From NCBI GenBank assembly GCA_026391355.1, contig JAPLDH010000011.1:1-64000 (forward strand): a stretch of DNA of 64,000 bases, in the 5' to 3' direction. The first letter of the stretch is position 1. Each line of letters opens with the position of its first letter. The stretch comes from Bacteroidota bacterium (GTDB lineage: Bacteria; Bacteroidota; Bacteroidia; Bacteroidales; FEN-979). This document shows, in pieces, positions 45,450-54,461 of the stretch. The notes under the pieces are model-generated. The model saw nothing but the letters and a program-made list of their open reading frames with translations. It did no database searches and was not told the DNA's origin. Position numbers and translations under genes: made by a program.

Positions 45450-46033
45450 ACTTTTTCCTTTCCAAATCCCTTTAATAAGTAAGGGTCACTGAGTGGTACC
45501 CTGCGGTAAGCACCGGCCGGGCAATTACGGGCGATAGAACACTCGTTGCAATTATCGCAGAGCGGATGTCTTACCTGAAGCTGAAGTGAGCCATTCCCGA
45601 AAGCGCCGCATCCTTTAACACACTTGCCGCAACCGATACAAAGAGTTTCATCGATGGTATATTCATAGAACGGGTCTTCAACGAAAGTCCGTTTGATTGC
45701 ACTGACCGGGCAAAGTTGTTTTTCGGCACCGGTGTCAAGGGTTTTCGTTCCGGGTTTAAAATAGCCACTGCATAAGTTGCAATATCCGCACATGGAGTAG
45801 GCATGCGTACACTTCACGGCCGATGGGGTTTTTACACAGTTTGTGGCACAACGGCCGCATTGTATGCATTTAGCTGGGTTTAATTGCCATACTGTAGGAC
45901 CCGACTTCCGGTTTTTCCCGAACAATGGTTCTCCCTGCCGGAGAATCAGGTTGCCCGTCACAAGGGCGATCCCTCCGAAGAGGGTACCACGAACCGCCAG
46001 GCGGATAAATTGTCTTCGGCTTTGCTTATCCAT
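45446..46033 (-). CDS. Tat-exported NapG-like polyferredoxin
   Basis: 195 residues. The N-terminus MDKQSRRQFIRLAVRGTLFGG fits a twin-arginine signal (SRRQFIR), so folded iron-sulfur protein is exported. Four cluster sites are visible: CIQCGRCATNC, a C-rich CTHAYSMCGYCNLC, CIGCGKCVKGC and CDNCNEC...NCP. It is likely the periplasmic electron acceptor or donor of the membrane protein encoded next. Confidence 0.85.
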   Translation of the reverse strand: MDKQSRRQFIRLAVRGTLFGGIALVTGNLILRQGEPLFGKNRKSGPTVWQLNPAKCIQCGRCATNCVKTPSAVKCTHAYSMCGYCNLCSGYFKPGTKTLDTGAEKQLCPVSAIKRTFVEDPFYEYTIDETLCIGCGKCVKGCGAFGNGSLQLQVRHPLCDNCNECSIARNCPAGAYRRVPLSDPYLLKGFGKEKV

Positions 46034-46036
46034 GGG

Positions 46037-47005
46037 TCAGTGTTTTTTCAGGGGTAAGAAGACACGAACCTGGTTACGTAACGGATCAAGGATGAGTATG
46101 CGTCCATTGCTGCCTGCTGCCAGGTCCAAGCCGCGGGTACCTTCGTCGAATGATTCAGGCCTGGCGACAAGGGCAATGAAATTGCCATCTGGAGAATATA
46201 CCTTCACCCGTTCAATCCCTTTTTCACTGGTAACGAATGAACCATCGGAGAGAATGGTAAAGTGGGACGGATTGCAACATCCGGCAAACCCTTCCAGGGT
46301 TACGGAGGCCTCTCCCCAGGAGGTCAGGAGTGAGCCGTCGTTGTCATATTTTTCCAGTTTATACCGGCCCGTGTTCGCAACCCACAACTCTCCTGCCGGG
46401 CTTATACCCACATCGAAGTATGGACTAGGGATAACAAATCCGGGAATCTTCCGTGAAGGATCCTTCTCGCCTATCCTTGCCTGAAGTTTTCCCAACTCGT
46501 TGTATTGGTAAACGATCTTATTACCGGCATCGGCCACGAAGATCTTATGTTGAGATGCGGCTACGCTGGTTATTACCGAGGTTGTATCCTCAGGTTGCCA
46601 GGCAGAGATTTGGACCCCGGAGGGATCCCAGAGTTCAACATGATCCCCCATACCGATTACAAGGGTATTATCGGGCATCACGGTCAGACATGTAGCATAG
46701 CCTGGAAAAGTAAAACTTTTTAAAATACGACCTGATATATCCAGAATATCCACACCTCCCTTGCCTGCAACATATATTTTCCCATCATAACCGGTAGCAA
46801 TGGATGTGATCGTGGTCAGCGCCGGTTTCAGCGGAGTCACCTCTTTATAGGCAGGCACAGTGTCGGTCTGACGAAGTTCTTTCATCCCATAATCGTAAGG
46901 ATTCTTCTGCAATTCGGGACTTCCTGTGAACAGATCACGAAACATCCAGGCTACGATGGCCAGGAACAGAATGATGGCAAAAACCAGTATGATCTTCTTT
47001 TTCAT
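46037..47005 (-). CDS. NHL-type beta-propeller with a CC motif, membrane-anchored
   Basis: 322 residues. One N-terminal helix (~5-22), then a six-bladed-like NHL propeller with IATGYDGKIYVAGKGG, PSPYFDVGISPAGELWVANTG and a final LDLAAGSNGRILILDPLRNQVRVF blade. A GFAGCCNPSHF loop with two adjacent cysteines is distinctive and may bind a metal or form a redox pair. It starts inside the previous gene (ATGA overlap) and ends 3 bases before the Tat-exported ferredoxin gene. Confidence 0.8.
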   Translation of the reverse strand: MKKKIILVFAIILFLAIVAWMFRDLFTGSPELQKNPYDYGMKELRQTDTVPAYKEVTPLKPALTTITSIATGYDGKIYVAGKGGVDILDISGRILKSFTFPGYATCLTVMPDNTLVIGMGDHVELWDPSGVQISAWQPEDTTSVITSVAASQHKIFVADAGNKIVYQYNELGKLQARIGEKDPSRKIPGFVIPSPYFDVGISPAGELWVANTGRYKLEKYDNDGSLLTSWGEASVTLEGFAGCCNPSHFTILSDGSFVTSEKGIERVKVYSPDGNFIALVARPESFDEGTRGLDLAAGSNGRILILDPLRNQVRVFLPLKKH

Positions 47006-48432
47006 CTTTTCCGGAGATCAATGCAAACCAGTTGTTTTGAGTCGCGTGCAAGGAGATAACCACCGGTCACGGCAAGGGGACCCCATGCATCCTGCCCGTC
47101 GAGGATCTTCGCCTTGTCAAGTGTGGTAAATTCAGAGGCCGAAACACGGGCAATGGTCATCTCCCCATCGTCGTTCAGAATAAAAAATTTGTCATCGGCT
47201 ACCACATATGGGCCAAGTCCGAACCGTTCATTTTTCCCGCTTGTCATAAGGAGCTTCTTTCCATCTCCCGGAGAGATGGCAATAAACTGGTTTCTCCCGC
47301 CACCGGCGTCTTTAGGAAGGATTGCGAAGACAGTTCCTCTGTAAAATACCGGTGTTTGCTGTTCAGAGGCAATCCCCTCCTGTGGCCGGAATTGCTGAAG
47401 CATGACCACACTCCAGGTTCCCGTTTTTTCCTTCACCTGGATCATCGCTGTTCCGGAGCCATAACCGGCGGTTAGCAGGATGCGGCCATCGTTCAGTACA
47501 AGTGGTGACGGGGCAACGACTGCAGGCGCAAATTTGTTCATTTCCCACAGTACCTGTCCTGTGTCAGTTCCGGAGGCTGAAACACCGCATACTCCGCCGA
47601 TTGCGAAATAGATATACATTTTTTTACCGCCTATCGTTGCCTTCATCACCGAAGCATGTGACATTTTCCATTGTTTGGGGTTGGATGTTTCCCAATATGG
47701 TTTCCCTGTTTTGCAGTTGATCCCCGTCAGTAGTGCCTTACCTCCCGGTGCGAGAACCACCGTATCTCCCTCCAGTAAAGGGCACTGCCCGGTGTACCAG
47801 AAGGGAACCTCGGTACCGTATTGTTTTACCATATCGATTCCCCATTTAAGGTCCCCGGTCAGGCGATCAACGCACATCACCTGGCATTTCGGGCCGATGG
47901 TAACAGCATATTTATCATTAACCGCAGGAATGGTTCGGGACAACCCATGGTTTCGTTTGAGATGCACCTTGTATTCTCTCCTCCAGAGTTCTTTTCCCGT
48001 GGTAAGGGAGAAACAGCGTAAAGCATCGCTTTTTTTCTTTTCGTCATAATCCAGCAGGTACACCCGGCCGCCATATACTGCAGGAGCTGCATGTCCTTCA
48101 CCCAGTTCAATCTTCCAGCGAATGCGTTCTTTCAGGTTGTTCCATTTGTCGGTTAGGGGAAGATGTTCTTTGCTGATGTTATCCAGGTCGCTGCCACGGA
48201 ACCTGGGCCAACCCGGGCCTGGAATTTCCTCTGTGTTGCCGAAAGCCGTAAAGTTTTCCCCGATCTTCACTTCCTGGCTCCCTGCAATCGATTGCACGCC
48301 CTGCATATCCATACCGGGCACAGATAGTTTCAGGCTTTTCACAGGGTCATGAAAGATCCACCATCCCATAACCGTAACTCCCAGGAAAACTATCAGGAAA
48401 AGCAGGAAAGTAAAAATATTCTTTTTCTGCAT
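47002..48432 (-). CDS. PQQ-type propeller protein with N-terminal anchor
   Basis: 476 residues. One helix (~7-27) followed by a periplasmic PQQ-type propeller; WPRFRGSDLDNIS is the family opening motif and GKELWRRE, GDLKWGID, GKPYWET, GQVLWEM repeat the turn. Acidic and lysine-rich surface loops are typical. Co-transcribed, with ATGA overlap, with the NHL protein. Confidence 0.82.
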   Translation of the reverse strand: MQKKNIFTFLLFLIVFLGVTVMGWWIFHDPVKSLKLSVPGMDMQGVQSIAGSQEVKIGENFTAFGNTEEIPGPGWPRFRGSDLDNISKEHLPLTDKWNNLKERIRWKIELGEGHAAPAVYGGRVYLLDYDEKKKSDALRCFSLTTGKELWRREYKVHLKRNHGLSRTIPAVNDKYAVTIGPKCQVMCVDRLTGDLKWGIDMVKQYGTEVPFWYTGQCPLLEGDTVVLAPGGKALLTGINCKTGKPYWETSNPKQWKMSHASVMKATIGGKKMYIYFAIGGVCGVSASGTDTGQVLWEMNKFAPAVVAPSPLVLNDGRILLTAGYGSGTAMIQVKEKTGTWSVVMLQQFRPQEGIASEQQTPVFYRGTVFAILPKDAGGGRNQFIAISPGDGKKLLMTSGKNERFGLGPYVVADDKFFILNDDGEMTIARVSASEFTTLDKAKILDGQDAWGPLAVTGGYLLARDSKQLVCIDLRKR

Positions 48433-48528
48433 CAGGTATCAAATAACTAAAAAAAAGAGGTTGGGAAAATCTTTTAGATAACCCATTAGTCAGCATCGAT
48501 GAAACAGGTATTTACATCTTTAATAGCT

Positions 48529-49800
48529 TTATTTTTCGGAGATGTCATAAATCATCAGTGCATCTCCGTGCCTGAGCAGCAATTTCCCGTTATGGATGAC
48601 CGGATGGGCCCAGAAAGGACCTCTTCCCATCGGAACCCTGAAACTGCTGACCACATCAAATTTCTCAGGAGTTGCCCTTACCATCCCCATATTGCCCTTT
48701 TTTTCATCCAGGCAAAATAACATGTTCCCGGCAGCAATGATGGCGCCCTTGGTGAACCATTCACTTTCATACATCAGTTTTCCTGTCGTCCATTCCAGGC
48801 AGCACCATTTCCCCCGGCTGTTATCGATCCAGTTGGAGCCGTAAATATAATTCCCGACTTTCACAACACCTCCGTGATGACAGTCAAGGACAGTATCAAT
48901 CCACACCCGGGTGATGGTATCCCCGTTTTCTGAAAGCCTGAACATCACCCCTGCATGGTCGTATCCCCCGGTGATATAGATCATACCATCGTCAAATAAA
49001 GGAGTGATTGTATTGGTCCTTGGAGCCCCAGGCCAGATGTGTAACCCTTTTTCAGGCATCAGGGAGGCAAAATCATATTTCCAGAGGATCCTGCCATTGG
49101 ATGCATCCACCCCAAAAAACCATCGTTCAGCGAGGGTCACGATGATCTCTTTTCCTCCCTGTTTCACCAACAGGGGTGAAACATAGGCAGAGGTATCGTT
49201 CAGTGTTTCCGACATCCAGGTAGTTTTCCCTGAAAGTTTATCCAGCGAGACCATCAAAGTCTTGCTGCCGGCCGGAGTGTAAATGATCTGATCTCCATGT
49301 ATCAGCGGGGATTCACAAACACCCCATGTTCCGCAAACTCCCTGGAAGGTTGCAATCCCGTCGAGGGACCATAGGATTTTCCCGCTGCTGGTATCCAGGC
49401 AGGCAATGGTACCTCCCCCGCTGATGGCATATACCCTGTTCCCATCAACTGTCGGAGTGGTCCGCGTTTCCGGGAAGGAACCTTTCCAGGCTGGCCCAAA
49501 AGGTGTCTGCCAACGAATTTTCCCATCCATGGACAGGCATGTCATCATGTCCTGCGAACCTTTTAACCCGGTTACAAATATATTATCGTTATCGGCAACT
49601 GCAGAAGAATACCCATTACCGATCCCTTCAATGCTCCACAGCATTTTGGGTCCATTCTCAGGCCATTGTGCGGAACGGTTACCTGCCGGATAAATGCCAG
49701 TGCGTTCAGGCCCCCGCCATTGGGCAGTGACCTGTGCACCTGATTCAAAAGACAGAAATACAAGACAAAGAACAAGAAAACGGATCATATTATCAGCCAT
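48529..49800 (-). CDS. PQQ-type propeller protein, paralogue A
   Basis: 423 residues with a signal peptide (MIRFLVLCLVFLSFESGA; second start at 49788 possible). The family opening AQWRGPERTGIYP and the closing HPVIHNGKLLLRHGDALMIYDI are shared with its two neighbours. It begins at the upstream gene's stop (TAATG). Exported periplasmic or outer-membrane-associated propeller of unknown ligand. Confidence 0.85.
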   Translation of the reverse strand: MADNMIRFLVLCLVFLSFESGAQVTAQWRGPERTGIYPAGNRSAQWPENGPKMLWSIEGIGNGYSSAVADNDNIFVTGLKGSQDMMTCLSMDGKIRWQTPFGPAWKGSFPETRTTPTVDGNRVYAISGGGTIACLDTSSGKILWSLDGIATFQGVCGTWGVCESPLIHGDQIIYTPAGSKTLMVSLDKLSGKTTWMSETLNDTSAYVSPLLVKQGGKEIIVTLAERWFFGVDASNGRILWKYDFASLMPEKGLHIWPGAPRTNTITPLFDDGMIYITGGYDHAGVMFRLSENGDTITRVWIDTVLDCHHGGVVKVGNYIYGSNWIDNSRGKWCCLEWTTGKLMYESEWFTKGAIIAAGNMLFCLDEKKGNMGMVRATPEKFDVVSSFRVPMGRGPFWAHPVIHNGKLLLRHGDALMIYDISEK

Positions 49801-51014
49801 TACTTTTTGATATTATAGACCATGATTGAGGAGCCGTGACGGACAAAGAGCCTGCCTTTTGCAATCACCAGGTGTGCCCAGTGCTGATCCGTCCCGAAGG
49901 GTACATTGAAACCGCTTACACGGGTCAGGCCATCGGTACCCGGCGATGCGAGTACAATCTCGCCCTTATCGCTGTAACAGTATAGCAATCCTTCAGCACT
50001 GATGATGTTCCCCTTCCCCGTAATTTTAGCGGAGCCGAGTTCTTTCCCGGTTTTCCAGTCAAGACAATACCAGGCCTTGTTCAAGTCATCGCTCCCATAC
50101 AACCTTCCATTCAATAATACAAATCCGCCCATACGATTGTCCATGGAGCCATTCCTCCAAAGTTCCTTCGCCGAAGATCCATCGGGTGAAAGTTGAAGCA
50201 TCACACCGCCACGTCCGTACCCTGAAGAACAGAATAACATCCCTTCCTTGTTTATTGGTGTGTTTGCATGAACTGAGGCCTGATTGGCCTGTTCCTGGCT
50301 CCATAGTAAAGTCCCTGTATTTGCATCCAGTCCCAGGATATGCTTTTCGGTATGGGTAACCAAAAGGGTTTTATTCGTTAACCTTACAATGGCCGGGGAA
50401 CAATAGGCACTGACTTCGCCGGCACCCTTGCTGCTCCAAACCAGTTTCCCGGTATTCTTATCCAAAGCAATAACATTGTTATTGATCCCTCCCGGGGTGC
50501 AGAATATCTTATTGCCCTCGAAAGCAAGGTTCTCAGCATATCCCCATTTGATTATACGTCCATCATAGTCCTTGGTCACATCTGTGCTCCATATCAGGGC
50601 TCCATCCACTGCGTTACAGCAAACGAGTTTCCCCATGCCGCTGAGCAGATATATTTTTCCTTCCTTGATAAGGGGTGTGCTTCTCACCCCCGGCCAGCTT
50701 TCCATCCATTCCTCCCCATATGGAACTTTCCACAATAATTTTCCATCCAGGGTAAAACAATAGATATTGCCAATACCGTTGATAACACCGGCTACATAAA
50801 TACGATCACCTGCAATGGCTGCCGATGAGTGCCCGGATCCAAGTTCATCAAAATGCCAGAGAAGAGGTGGGCCGGTTTCAGGCCAAGCTGTCAGTAATCC
50901 CGGTTCTGGATATATTCCGTCACGGTTTGGACCCCACCATTGAGCCTCGTCCTGCGACCAAAGCAATTGAATGGAGATGATGAAGATCCCCAGGAAAAGA
51001 ATAAAATGTTTCAT
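49800..51014 (-). CDS. PQQ-type propeller protein, paralogue B, first gene of the operon
   Basis: 404 residues from the ATG at 51014, chosen because a promoter lies just upstream and the protein then opens with a clean signal peptide (MKHFILFLGIFIIS); an upstream frame reaches 51131. Opening AQWWGPNRDGIYPEPG and closing AHLVIAKGRLFVRHGSSIMVYNI are close to those of the paralogues. First gene of the ~15 kb operon. Confidence 0.85.
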   Translation of the reverse strand: MKHFILFLGIFIISIQLLWSQDEAQWWGPNRDGIYPEPGLLTAWPETGPPLLWHFDELGSGHSSAAIAGDRIYVAGVINGIGNIYCFTLDGKLLWKVPYGEEWMESWPGVRSTPLIKEGKIYLLSGMGKLVCCNAVDGALIWSTDVTKDYDGRIIKWGYAENLAFEGNKIFCTPGGINNNVIALDKNTGKLVWSSKGAGEVSAYCSPAIVRLTNKTLLVTHTEKHILGLDANTGTLLWSQEQANQASVHANTPINKEGMLFCSSGYGRGGVMLQLSPDGSSAKELWRNGSMDNRMGGFVLLNGRLYGSDDLNKAWYCLDWKTGKELGSAKITGKGNIISAEGLLYCYSDKGEIVLASPGTDGLTRVSGFNVPFGTDQHWAHLVIAKGRLFVRHGSSIMVYNIKK

Positions 51015-51037
51015 GTTGGTTGTTATAATAAGAACGT

Positions 51038-51069
51038 CAAAATTACGAAAAATGACAATAATATGCCAA
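51038..51069 (-). promoter_or_regulatory. Candidate promoter of the 51014-35876 operon
   Basis: Minus-strand TTG (51069-51067), a 21-base spacer and TAATTTTG (51045-51038) fit the Bacteroidota -33/-7 elements. The ATG at 51014 is about 24 bases downstream. It also supports the start chosen for paralogue B. Confidence 0.5.
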
Positions 51070-51181
51070 TCCCTCCAGCTTTCCTTTTTCCAGCATAAGA
51101 TTTTTACCGCAGTATTGATCCAATTCATCAAAAAGATTCAATATTTCATCGATAATTCATTTAATATATCATCTGATATTA

Positions 51182-51189
51182 TATATTTG
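51182..51189 (+). promoter_or_regulatory. Possible -7 element of the divergent propeller gene
   Basis: TATATTTG fits TAnnTTTG exactly and lies 24 bases before the ATG at 51213; the -33 region has no clear TTTG. Confidence 0.35.
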
Positions 51190-51212
51190 GGCTGTTTTTT
51201 AATTTACCACCT

Positions 51213-52430
51213 ATGAAACACTTTGACTTGTGCTTCTTTTTAGCATTTATATTGTTATTTCCAATCATTGGGTCAGGCCAGGAAGTATTACAATGGAGCG
51301 GCCCTGACCGTGATGGTGTATTTCACGAAACCGGGTTAATGAAATCCTGGCCAGGAACAGGACCTGAACTTTTATGGGAATTCGATAGCCTTGGGAACGG
51401 TTACAGCAGCCCGGTGATCACAAAAAACAACATATTAATAAATGGCGAGGTAGATACTGTCAGCTACCTTTTTGCCCTTGATCTTTCAGGTAAGTATTTA
51501 TGGAAATCGAAAATAGGAAAGGAATGGATGCTGAGTTACCCCGGTTCGCGCAGCACACCAACCGTAGTAAATGACCTGGTCTATGTCACGACTGGATGGG
51601 GACAGGTGGCTTGTCTGGAAACCCGGACAGGCAAACCATTATGGTCGGTAAATATGGTGACTGATTTTCACGGACAAGCCCCACGATTTGGATTTTCCGA
51701 ATCGTTGCTGATTAATGGGAATACGGTGTACTGTTCTCCTGGAAGCCCCGATACCAATGTGGTTGCCCTCGACCGTTTTACCGGCAAGATCATCTGGATC
51801 AGTAAAGGAGCCGGAGAAATTACATCCTACTGTTCTCCTGTGCTGATCAGATTGCCACAGCGTAATATTCTCGTTACTTTTTCGAAAACGAACCTGCTCG
51901 GGGTCGATACAAAGGATGGAAAGCTGCTCTGGTCCTATAAACAAGAAGGACAAGACATCGACTGCCAGGTCAATACGCCTGTTTATGAAAACGGGTTCAT
52001 CTATTGTGTAGCCGGAAATGGAAATGGCGCTTTCAAACTGAAACTTTCTGATGACGGGACAAAAATTACCGAGGTATGGAAAAATGGGAGATGCGACAAC
52101 CTCATGGGTGGGTTTATTAAGGTCAATGATTACCTTTATACCTCCGGATATGAGAAGAGGCAGTATTATGTCGTGGAAACCACCGGTGGAAACATAGTGG
52201 ATTCGGTGAATTTTGACCGGGGAACCACCAATTATTCCGACGGTATGTTGTACCTCTACAATGAAAAAGGCCAGGTTGGGTTATTCAAACCCAATGGTCC
52301 CAAAATGGAGCAGGTCAGCACATTCAAGTTGACCAGGGGAACCAAGGCACATTTTTCACATCCGGTGATCTGTAACGGGGTCATGTATATCAGGCATGGA
52401 AAGTCATTGCTGGCGTACAAAATAAAATAG
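51213..52430 (+). CDS. PQQ-type propeller protein, divergent paralogue C
   Basis: 405 residues with a signal peptide (FFLAFILLFPIIG). The opening LQWSGPDRDGVFHETG and closing SHPVICNGVMYIRHGKSLLAYKI match paralogues A and B, so the three arose by duplication. It is transcribed away from them across a 198-base region and followed after 46 bases by the LolA-like gene. Its TAG stop codon is the first three bases of a repeat array. Confidence 0.85.
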   Translation: MKHFDLCFFLAFILLFPIIGSGQEVLQWSGPDRDGVFHETGLMKSWPGTGPELLWEFDSLGNGYSSPVITKNNILINGEVDTVSYLFALDLSGKYLWKSKIGKEWMLSYPGSRSTPTVVNDLVYVTTGWGQVACLETRTGKPLWSVNMVTDFHGQAPRFGFSESLLINGNTVYCSPGSPDTNVVALDRFTGKIIWISKGAGEITSYCSPVLIRLPQRNILVTFSKTNLLGVDTKDGKLLWSYKQEGQDIDCQVNTPVYENGFIYCVAGNGNGAFKLKLSDDGTKITEVWKNGRCDNLMGGFIKVNDYLYTSGYEKRQYYVVETTGGNIVDSVNFDRGTTNYSDGMLYLYNEKGQVGLFKPNGPKMEQVSTFKLTRGTKAHFSHPVICNGVMYIRHGKSLLAYKIK

Positions 52431-52451
52431 CGAAGTAGCGAAATAGCGAAA
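52428..52451. repeat. Tandem array, 8-bp unit TAGCGAAA, overlapping a stop codon
   Basis: Three units: TAGCGAAG (52428-52435), TAGCGAAA, TAGCGAAA. The TAG of the first unit is the stop codon of propeller paralogue C. Confidence 0.75.
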
Positions 52452-52476
52452 ATTGTGTTATAAAAAAAGCTGAAGT

Positions 52477-53196
52477 ATGAAACGTTTATTCTCTGCGGTA
52501 TTTGTATCCCTGTTACTCTTCTCCGTGGCGGGTGCACAGGATCTCACACTTGATAACATCCTTTCAAAGTATTACAAAGCCATGGGTTATGAGAATCTTC
52601 AGAAGGTCAATACGATCATCATGACGGGGACAATGATCCAGCAGGATGCTATGCCCGTGAAGATCATCCGGGAGCGACCGGATCAGTGTTTCATGGAATT
52701 CGATATTCAGGATATCACGGCTTACCAGGGGTTTGACGGGCAGACTGCATGGTGGACGACCCCCTGGACGGGGAATCCCAAACCTCAGATTATGCCTGAT
52801 GACCGGGCCAAAGACCTGAAGAGCAGAGCCGATTTTGATGGATTGCTTTTTAACTGGAAGTCAAAGGGTCATTTGGTGGAACTGATTGACCTCGATACTG
52901 TTGAAACCTCGCAGGTATATAAATTGAAGATTACGAAAAAAGATGGTGGCATTGAGTTTTTTTTCATTGATGCAACTAAATTCATCCTTCTGAAACGGCT
53001 CTATTATCGGGTGGTCAGAGGGAAGGAGGTTGCAATGGAGAATTATTATCGCGATTACCGGTCTGTTCAGGGGGTACTGTTCTCTTTTACCCAGGATACC
53101 CATTTTGACGGACAACCTTACAACTCACTCCAGTTTGATGCAATCGAACTCAATAAGCTGGTTGATGGCCAAATATTCAGGATGCCCGAAAAATAA
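52477..53196 (+). CDS. LolA-like outer-membrane lipoprotein-sorting protein
   Basis: 239 residues with a signal peptide (MKRLFSAVFVSLLLFSVAGA). The LDNILSKYYKAMGYENLQ opening and a curved-sheet pattern with DGQTAWW and VLFSFTQDTHFDG are typical of LolA/LolB-fold proteins, the larger type annotated as outer-membrane lipoprotein-sorting protein in Bacteroidota. It could chaperone a lipid or lipoprotein across the periplasm. It follows propeller paralogue C by 46 bases, so co-expression is plausible. Confidence 0.75.
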   Translation: MKRLFSAVFVSLLLFSVAGAQDLTLDNILSKYYKAMGYENLQKVNTIIMTGTMIQQDAMPVKIIRERPDQCFMEFDIQDITAYQGFDGQTAWWTTPWTGNPKPQIMPDDRAKDLKSRADFDGLLFNWKSKGHLVELIDLDTVETSQVYKLKITKKDGGIEFFFIDATKFILLKRLYYRVVRGKEVAMENYYRDYRSVQGVLFSFTQDTHFDGQPYNSLQFDAIELNKLVDGQIFRMPEK

Positions 53197-53400
53197 ACAA
53201 GCTCACCATTTTTGTACGAACTTGCTTATCGTTTAATGGGTTTTATTATTATCGAAATAAACACAAATTAATAGGTATTCCATATATGGGAATTTATCCA
53301 AAAATTGGATTATTTGTGTAAATTATTCAACATTCTTCAACCACATTCAAAATGATTTGAAATATTTTATATTTTCACATCCGGAATAATAATGTTTTCC

Positions 53401-53937
53401 ATGAAACGTGTTTTTTATTCTACCTTGTTCTTTTTACCCCTGATTGTTGCCTGCACAAAATCAACATCAGATTATCGTGCATCCGGATCAGGTACAGTAG
53501 TGATCAAAGGGTTTGAGTATAGAAACGATTATGGTATCAAATTAGCTGATATCGGTATTCCTGACATAAATCTTAATTACCCCTCCGGAGAATTAGCAGC
53601 TTCATATCTTGCCATACTTCCTTATCCCAATCCGGCCAACGATTTAATGAGTATCAGCATTATGACAAAACCTCCATTCATTAATGCAATGGCGAGGGTT
53701 TGGATAGTTCCGGCCACTTTTAATGGGACAGGAAGTGAGGAGACTTCCTTTTTGGGCAATATCCTGATTTCCCCGGCAGGGAAACCCCTGATGGATACAA
53801 CATTCATTTTATCTTCGAATCTTAAAAGAATTCGGATCAAAAGCCAGTCAGAGGGATATTTCCGCCTTTATCTGAAATCAGGAGGTTTTCTTTTATGGGA
53901 TAATATTATCTTTTTAAAAATAAAATCAGACCGATGA
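53401..53937 (+). CDS. Hypothetical lipoprotein
   Basis: 178 residues from the ATG at 53401 (the in-frame ATG at 53392 would add three residues). Signal peptide with lipobox (LIVAC) followed by an Ig/beta-sandwich-like sequence with the segment YPNPANDLMSISI, similar to the P-N-P turns of Bacteroidota surface proteins. No domain is recognised. Its stop overlaps the next start (ATGA). Confidence 0.6.
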   Translation: MKRVFYSTLFFLPLIVACTKSTSDYRASGSGTVVIKGFEYRNDYGIKLADIGIPDINLNYPSGELAASYLAILPYPNPANDLMSISIMTKPPFINAMARVWIVPATFNGTGSEETSFLGNILISPAGKPLMDTTFILSSNLKRIRIKSQSEGYFRLYLKSGGFLLWDNIIFLKIKSDR

Positions 53938-54461
53938 AAAATAGTATGTTAAGCACACTCGCCGTGCTTTTGCTTTTTCCTGCAATACAGGGGAATTCCC
54001 AGGATACATGCAGAAGAATTGCAGGGATTAGCGCTACGATCCAAACCACACAATTCGGGATTATGGTACCAATCTGGATCGGGAATGATGTTTCCATTGC
54101 TCCTGCATTTAATTTTCAATGGGGTGAGACACTTGGCACTGATTATTCGATCGGGATCGTCCCGAAATTTTATTTCAGCACAAAAAAGGTTTCACCCTAT
54201 CTAAGTCTTCGGGGAGGCTTTGCCACCTTTATTCCGGATGACAAGAATGACACAGAAATAAGAACGACCGATTATGTAGCAGGTATTGCTTTCGGAGCGG
54301 AATATTTCTTCGATCCGGCATTTAGCTTCGGAGTTGAGATACAGGGCAATTTTACGAAGTCAGATAAAAATTCAATGCGGTTCAATAATCCAGGCAACTG
54401 GAATTTTAATCTGGCAACAATGGTTTCAGCCAATATTTATTTCCTGAAATACAAGAAATAA
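53934..54461 (+). CDS. Outer-membrane beta-barrel protein
   Basis: 175 residues with a signal peptide and eight or so short amphipathic strands ending in aromatic residues (for example YFSTKKVSPYLSLRGGFATF and AGIAFGAEYFFDPAF). Resembles small OmpW/OmpA-type or porin_family barrels. Coupled to the preceding lipoprotein by ATGA overlap, suggesting the pair act together at the outer membrane. Confidence 0.65.
   Translation: MKNSMLSTLAVLLLFPAIQGNSQDTCRRIAGISATIQTTQFGIMVPIWIGNDVSIAPAFNFQWGETLGTDYSIGIVPKFYFSTKKVSPYLSLRGGFATFIPDDKNDTEIRTTDYVAGIAFGAEYFFDPAFSFGVEIQGNFTKSDKNSMRFNNPGNWNFNLATMVSANIYFLKYKK

Noticed and set aside
36000-52430. Methanol or alcohol dehydrogenase quinoproteins
   Set aside because: The propellers have only the generic PQQ-type repeat turns; the active-site residues and heme domains of quinoprotein dehydrogenases were not seen.
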